Shown here: positions 59,682 through 64,000 of the stretch, piece by piece
Position numbering within the stretch: position 1 is the stretch's first letter
How the letters are laid out: the number at the start of each line of letters is the position of its first letter
Position numbers and translations under genes: made by a program
Origin: Streptosporangiaceae bacterium
Lineage (GTDB): Bacteria > Actinomycetota > Actinomycetes > Streptosporangiales > Streptosporangiaceae
Reading direction: 5' to 3'
Assembly (NCBI GenBank): GCA_025964715.1
Contig: JAOPYH010000199.1
Span: 1-64,000 of the forward strand
DNA: 64,000 nucleotides
The notes under the pieces: model-generated
What the model was told of the DNA's origin: nothing
The model's database searches: none
Seen by the model: only the letters and a program-made list of their open reading frames with translations

Positions 59682-62609
59682 GTGCCCATCACGAAGTGGT
59701 CCCGAGTGGTCGCGATCGTGACCACCGGGACGCTCCTATCGGTCTCCGCGACCGGTATGGCACAGAGCGAGACCCGTACAAAACCGCATCTGCCGGACAT
59801 CCTGGCCGAACACACCGCCAGCCCCGACAAGGACGCCCGGGCCGGCTGGGTCGCCCCCACCGGGCGGCAGCGAGGTCAGGTGGACGGCACGACGGTCCGC
59901 TGGAACCGCCTCGGCACACCGGCGTCCGTGAGCAGGCCAGCCGGGGCCGCGCTGGCGACAGGTCTCCCGGCCGACGCCGAGCAGGCCGCCCGCGCCTATC
60001 TGACCGCCAACCGCGAGCTGTTCGGCCTCAGCGACGCAGCGGTGCGGTCTCTGGAGAAGGTCGCGGTCAACCCGATCGGGAGCGGCTCCGCCGTGCTGCT
60101 GCGTCAGCGCTTCGGCGACCTCCAGGCCGGGTACGACGGGATGGTCGTGCTGGGCGTGACCTCCGGCAAGGTCGTGTTCGTCTCCTCCAGCCTGGCGCGC
60201 GAGACGGCGGCACCCTCGCCGGCCACCCTCGATCAGGGCAAGGCCATGGACTCGGCCGCCCGTGACGCGGGCATCAGCCTCAGCGCAGCGGAGACCAAGA
60301 GAGCCCGCCTCGTGGCCGTGCCGACGGCTGCGGGCGCACGCAGCGCTTACCAGGTCACGCTGATCGACAGCACCGGCTCCGATGGTCAGCCGGCGGCGGT
60401 GAACTCCTACGTCGACGCCCGTACAGGGCAGGTGCTCGTCCGCGAGAACCTCGTCGACCACGCCGGCGCGTCCGACCCCGGAAATCCGCGGTGGGAGGCT
60501 TTCCCCGCCGCGCCCTCGGCGGACTACTCCTCCAGGGACACCCGTCAGACCTGGTGCCACCGCGCGGGTCCGGGCTGCGACTACGTGGTCGGCGGTGACC
60601 CGGCGACCGGACGGGCCTGGGACCTCGACCACACGACGGGACTGCCCACAGCCACGAGCATCGGCAACTCCTCGCGGACCTATGAGAACCGCGCCAACGG
60701 AGACCCCTTCACCGTCGGCACTCGCACCAACGCTCCGAGGCCCGACCGCAACTACGCCTATCCGTGGACCAACCAGTGGCACACGGCCAAGTGCGATCCG
60801 GCGGCCCTCGACAGCCCGCAGGAGGCCGACGTCGAGGCGGCGATGTCCAACCTGTTCTCGATGCACAACCGCATGCACGACTGGTCGTACCGGCTGGGCT
60901 TCACCGAGAAGGCCTGGAACATGCAGACCGACAACGGGACCCGCGGCGGCGGGGCCGCCGACCCCGAGCAGGGGAACGCGCAGGCCGGCGCACGCGTCGC
61001 CAGCGTGCGGGACAACGCCAACCAGATCACGCCGCCGGACGGCATCCCGCCCATCACGAACATGTACATGTGGCAGCCGATCGCCGGTGCGTTCTACTCA
61101 CCGTGCGTCGACGGCGACTACGACATGAGTGTGATCGGCCATGAGTTCACCCACGCCATCTCCGGCCGCATGATCGCCGGCCCGGACGCCGGCTGGAGCG
61201 GACCGCAGGCGGGTGCGATGAACGAGAGCACCTCCGATCTGTTCGCAATGGAGTACCTGTACGAGTACGGGTTCCGCCCGCCGGGCGACACCCCGTACGT
61301 CACCGGTGGCTACGTCACCGGGGACCCGCACGCCGGCATCCGCAACTACGACATGAGCAAGAGCCCGCTGAACTACAGCGACATCGCCTACGACCTCGTC
61401 GGCCAGCAGGTGCACGCCGACGGCGAGATCTGGAGCGCCACCCAATTCGACGTCCGCGAGGCCTTCGTCAAGCGCTACGGCGAGGGTGGCCCGGCCGCGC
61501 AGCGGGCCTGCGCCGAGGGCAGGACGCCACTGGACAAGTGCCCCGGCAACCGGCGCTGGGTGCAGCTGGCCTATGACGCGCTGCTCCTCATGGCCAGCGG
61601 CGCGGTGAGCTACGTCGACCACCGGGATGCGTGGCTGGCGGCCGACGCCATCCGGTTCGGCGGCGCCGACCGGAGCCTGCTGTGGGATGCGTTCGCACAG
61701 CATGGCCTGGGGGAGGGCGCCTCGAGCAACGGGACCGCCGATCCCGATCCGCTGCCGAGCTTCGCCTCCCCGGCGTCCCGGAACGCCACCGTGGCGCTGC
61801 TGCCCTCCGGTGACGCCAAGGGCGGCAAGGTCCGTGTGTACGTCGGCGACTACGAGGCGCGGGCCATGCCCGTTGCCGACACCGACCCGGCGACGAACCT
61901 GGGAGACACCTTCACGATCGCGCCCGGGCGCTATTCGTTCCTGGCAGTGGGTGGCGGGTTCGGGCACAGGCGCTTCACCGCCACGATCGGCTCCCGGACC
62001 ACGTCACTGCCGGTCTGGATGCCCCGCAACGAGGCCGCCGCGGCCGGCGGTGCCTCGGCCACGGGCGACGGCGTCGATCAGGCCAAACTGATCGACGAGA
62101 CCGAGGCCACGAACTGGCAGTCGCTCACCGCACCGGTCGAGGGCCGCCAGGTGACCGTCGACCTCGCGGGCGACAAGGCCGTACGGGTAGAGCGGGTCCA
62201 GGTGAGCGCGATGCTGCGGCCCACGCAGCCGGGCGACCCGGAGCACTCGCCGGGGGCGTCGCAGAACCGGTTCACCGCGCTCCAGCGGTTCCAGGTGCTG
62301 GCCTGTGACGCGGCGAAGGCCGACTGCTCCAAGGACGCCTCCTTCACCACCGTCTACACCAGTCCTTCCCGTGCGTTCCCGGCCGGCAAGCCGCGGCCCC
62401 GGGCGCCGGAACTGATCCTGCGCTCCTTCGACATCCGCGAGACCAAGGCCACGCACCTGCGGCTTCGCGTCCTGGCGAGCCAGTGCACCGGCAACTCCAC
62501 CTACGCGGGCGAGCAGGACAACGACCCGCGCTCCACCACCGACTGCACGGCGGGCAGCTCCAGGTCCGGCATCGTACGGGCGGCCGAGTTCGAGGCCTTC
62601 GCGCACTAA
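59682..62609 (+). CDS. Secreted fungalysin-family (M36) metalloprotease
   Basis: 975 residues from GTG 59682, with AGGAGG 6 bases upstream; the frame extends to 59598 but that part is arginine-rich leader. Signal peptide to about residue 28 (VVAIVTTGTLLSVSATGMA). A FTP/PepSY-type propeptide follows (about 80-265), then the M36 catalytic domain with zinc ligands H487 and H491 in GHEFTHAISGRM and Glu near residue 515 in AMNESTSDLFAMEY. The C-terminal 200 residues include a discoidin-like (LIDETEATNWQSL) beta domain with paired cysteines. Expected to be an extracellular protease maturing by propeptide removal. A 16-bp palindrome lies before it. Confidence 0.93.
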   Translation: MPITKWSRVVAIVTTGTLLSVSATGMAQSETRTKPHLPDILAEHTASPDKDARAGWVAPTGRQRGQVDGTTVRWNRLGTPASVSRPAGAALATGLPADAEQAARAYLTANRELFGLSDAAVRSLEKVAVNPIGSGSAVLLRQRFGDLQAGYDGMVVLGVTSGKVVFVSSSLARETAAPSPATLDQGKAMDSAARDAGISLSAAETKRARLVAVPTAAGARSAYQVTLIDSTGSDGQPAAVNSYVDARTGQVLVRENLVDHAGASDPGNPRWEAFPAAPSADYSSRDTRQTWCHRAGPGCDYVVGGDPATGRAWDLDHTTGLPTATSIGNSSRTYENRANGDPFTVGTRTNAPRPDRNYAYPWTNQWHTAKCDPAALDSPQEADVEAAMSNLFSMHNRMHDWSYRLGFTEKAWNMQTDNGTRGGGAADPEQGNAQAGARVASVRDNANQITPPDGIPPITNMYMWQPIAGAFYSPCVDGDYDMSVIGHEFTHAISGRMIAGPDAGWSGPQAGAMNESTSDLFAMEYLYEYGFRPPGDTPYVTGGYVTGDPHAGIRNYDMSKSPLNYSDIAYDLVGQQVHADGEIWSATQFDVREAFVKRYGEGGPAAQRACAEGRTPLDKCPGNRRWVQLAYDALLLMASGAVSYVDHRDAWLAADAIRFGGADRSLLWDAFAQHGLGEGASSNGTADPDPLPSFASPASRNATVALLPSGDAKGGKVRVYVGDYEARAMPVADTDPATNLGDTFTIAPGRYSFLAVGGGFGHRRFTATIGSRTTSLPVWMPRNEAAAAGGASATGDGVDQAKLIDETEATNWQSLTAPVEGRQVTVDLAGDKAVRVERVQVSAMLRPTQPGDPEHSPGASQNRFTALQRFQVLACDAAKADCSKDASFTTVYTSPSRAFPAGKPRPRAPELILRSFDIRETKATHLRLRVLASQCTGNSTYAGEQDNDPRSTTDCTAGSSRSGIVRAAEFEAFAH

Positions 62610-62771
62610 GGCGGCGCGCCGCGCATCCGGCACAGGGTCGGGCCATCGCTCCCGGAGCGGCGGCCCGGCCGCTGTCCAACGACGGTCCGGCGGCTACCGG
62701 CACAGGCAAGGAAGAGGCAAGTCCCGAGCGGGGTCCGCGCCCGAACGCCCGGGTCGCAGTAGCGTGCGACC

Positions 62772-63938
62772 ATGCCGACTCCCGAGGCCGTGGACCGGCG
62801 GCGGATGCCGCCGTGGCTGCCCCGGGCGTTCATGCTCGCCGCCGCTACGGTGGCGCTCTTCGTGGCCGTCGTCTGGGTGGCGCTGCGGCTGCGCGGCCTG
62901 CTGCTCCTGCTGCTCATCGCCATGTTCCTGGCGCTGGCGATCGAGCCGGCGGTCAACAAACTCGCCTCGCACGGGTGTCGGCGCGGGGCCGCCACGGGGC
63001 TGGTCTTCCTCGCACTCGGGATCTTGACCGCGCTGTTCTTCGCGGTTCTGGGGTCCCTGCTCGTCAGCCAGGTGACCACACTGGTCCACGGGATCCCCGG
63101 CTATGCCCAGCACCTGGTGGGCTGGGCAAACCGCACTTTCCGTACGCATGTGTCGCAGGCCGACATCGGCCGGCAACTGAGCCGGACGGGCGGGCTGGTC
63201 TCCGGTCACCTGTCCGCGCTGGCCGGCAACGCCTGGGGCATCGGCACCACCGCCCTCGGGGCCGTCTTCCAATCCTTCGCGGTGCTGCTGTTCGCCTACT
63301 ACCTCGCCGCCGAGGCGCCACGGGTGCGCCGGACCATCTGCTCTGTGCTGCCGCCCCACCGCCAGCGCGAGGTCCTGCGCGCCTGGGAGATAGCGGTGGA
63401 CAAGACGGGGGGCTATATATACTCCCGGGCGCTGCTGGCCATCGCCTCCGGCGTCGCGCATTGGATCGTGCTGTCGCTGCTGGGGGTCCCGTTCGCCTTC
63501 GCGCTCGCCCTCTGGGTCGGCGTGGTGTCGCAGTTCATCCCCACGATCGGCACCTACCTAGCCGGAATCCTGCCGCTGCTGGTGGCGGTCGCCAAGAGCC
63601 CGCTCACGGCGCTGTGGGTGCTGCTGTTCATCCTGGGCTATCAGCAGTTCGAGAACTACGTCCTGCAACCGCACATCACGGCGCGGACGGTGGACATCCA
63701 TCCGGCGGTCGCGTTCGCGGCGGTCATCGCTGGCGCCGCCCTTCTCGGCCCCATCGGCGCCGTGCTCGCGATCCCGGGGTGGGCCAGCCTGCAGTCGTTC
63801 GCCAAGACCTATATCCACCGGTACGGGGTCGAGGAGCATCGGCTGACCACCGGGACACCTGAGCCGGAAAAAAGGGCGAAGCACCCGAAACCCCGGCGCC
63901 CGCCGTGGCGGCGGCCTCCTGGGGACAATGGCCGCTAG
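62772..63938 (+). CDS. AI-2E family transporter (PerM-like)
   Basis: 388 residues from ATG 62772. Seven or eight membrane helices: FMLAAATVALFVAVVWVAL, LLLLLLIAMFLALAIEPAV, GLVFLALGILTALFFAVLG and the C-terminal block PTIGTYLAGILPLLVAVAKSPLTALWVLL with FILGYQQFENYVLQPHI, the family signature. Proteins of this group export varied small molecules or sodium; the AI-2 link is only for some. The basic tail (KRAKHPKPRRPPWRRPP) is cytoplasmic. Convergent with the partial gene at the right edge, overlapping by four bases. Confidence 0.9.
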   Translation: MPTPEAVDRRRMPPWLPRAFMLAAATVALFVAVVWVALRLRGLLLLLLIAMFLALAIEPAVNKLASHGCRRGAATGLVFLALGILTALFFAVLGSLLVSQVTTLVHGIPGYAQHLVGWANRTFRTHVSQADIGRQLSRTGGLVSGHLSALAGNAWGIGTTALGAVFQSFAVLLFAYYLAAEAPRVRRTICSVLPPHRQREVLRAWEIAVDKTGGYIYSRALLAIASGVAHWIVLSLLGVPFAFALALWVGVVSQFIPTIGTYLAGILPLLVAVAKSPLTALWVLLFILGYQQFENYVLQPHITARTVDIHPAVAFAAVIAGAALLGPIGAVLAIPGWASLQSFAKTYIHRYGVEEHRLTTGTPEPEKRAKHPKPRRPPWRRPPGDNGR

Positions 63939-64000
63939 GGGGCAGGTCGCTCCACCGCGGTCCGGTCCGCCTCCTGCAGCGTGATCCGGGTGTCCCAGTC
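63935..64000 (-). CDS. C-terminal end of an unidentified gene (cut by window edge)
   Basis: The minus strand is open from the window edge to a TAG at 63937-63935, giving the last 21 residues (DWDTRITLQEADRTAVERPA, then Pro). GC-rich third positions and the tail-to-tail position against the AI-2E gene support a real gene. Too short for a family call. Confidence 0.4.
   Translation of the reverse strand, partial: DWDTRITLQEADRTAVERPAP

Overview
The window is very GC-rich, densely coding DNA on both strands, with frequent GTG/TTG starts, 4-base start/stop overlaps and strong AGGAGG ribosome sites. Gene content (DUF397, DUF3040, DUF5999, FtsR- and GarA-like regulators, a HrdB/SigB-type sigma factor, menaquinone genes, a MSMEG/Rv2578c-type radical SAM protein) points to the chromosome of a filamentous actinomycete, probably Streptosporangiales or Thermomonosporaceae; the family is an inference. 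No rRNA, tRNA, CRISPR array, integrase, transposase or phage gene was seen.

Layout. 1-7.1 kb: the cut end of a giant methyltransferase/glycosyltransferase fusion, a shrunken LysE-type remnant, an APH-fold phosphotransferase, a secreted GH15 glucodextranase/glucoamylase, and a decayed DUF397 gene. 7.1-15.4 kb: a conserved actinobacterial block in the order of M. tuberculosis Rv1822-Rv1832: CDP-alcohol phosphatidyltransferase, an inserted sugar-nucleotide transferase/phosphomannomutase fusion, DUF881, Sbp, DUF881, FHA (GarA/OdhI type), FtsR-type MerR, DUF151, second MerR. gcvP follows at 18.3 kb behind a glycine riboswitch, but gcvH is missing from its usual place. A large flippase-like membrane protein with a pseudokinase core lies on the opposite strand in between.

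21-30 kb: small accessory and housekeeping genes: TPR protein, a PPOX-fold flavoprotein with a truncated tandem copy, a Tex30-like hydrolase, DUF5999, a TetR regulator, a mycothiol-isomerase-like protein, glmS, a zinc-ribbon protein and a Nudix hydrolase. 30-47 kb: a shortened NnaR-like (HemD/winged helix) protein, a sigma-70 factor with a likely SigR-type promoter, a CDF metal transporter, and the menaquinone genes menE (minus) facing menB-menC-menD (plus) with menF further on, interrupted by Cu/Zn-SOD-like, aldo/keto reductase, MFS and phosphatase genes. Menaquinone steps present are isochorismate synthase, SEPHCHC synthase, OSB synthase, OSB-CoA ligase and DHNA-CoA synthase; menA, menG and menH are not here. 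47-64 kb: BioY, a spermidine-synthase-like protein, a penicillin-binding protein, a radical SAM protein, small membrane proteins, a GHL10 lipoprotein, an HTH-WYL regulator with a DinB-like tail, a degenerate CbxX/EccA-like AAA protein, EamA and AI-2E family membrane proteins, and a fungalysin-type secreted protease.

The most striking unexplained signal is a 17-bp imperfect palindrome, CCTTACNNNGTAAAGGC, found five times, always in the same orientation, only between 24.9 and 42.8 kb. One copy sits just upstream of the TetR start codon and the other four sit at gene borders around the CDF and men genes. It may be the operator of that TetR protein or a dispersed repeat.
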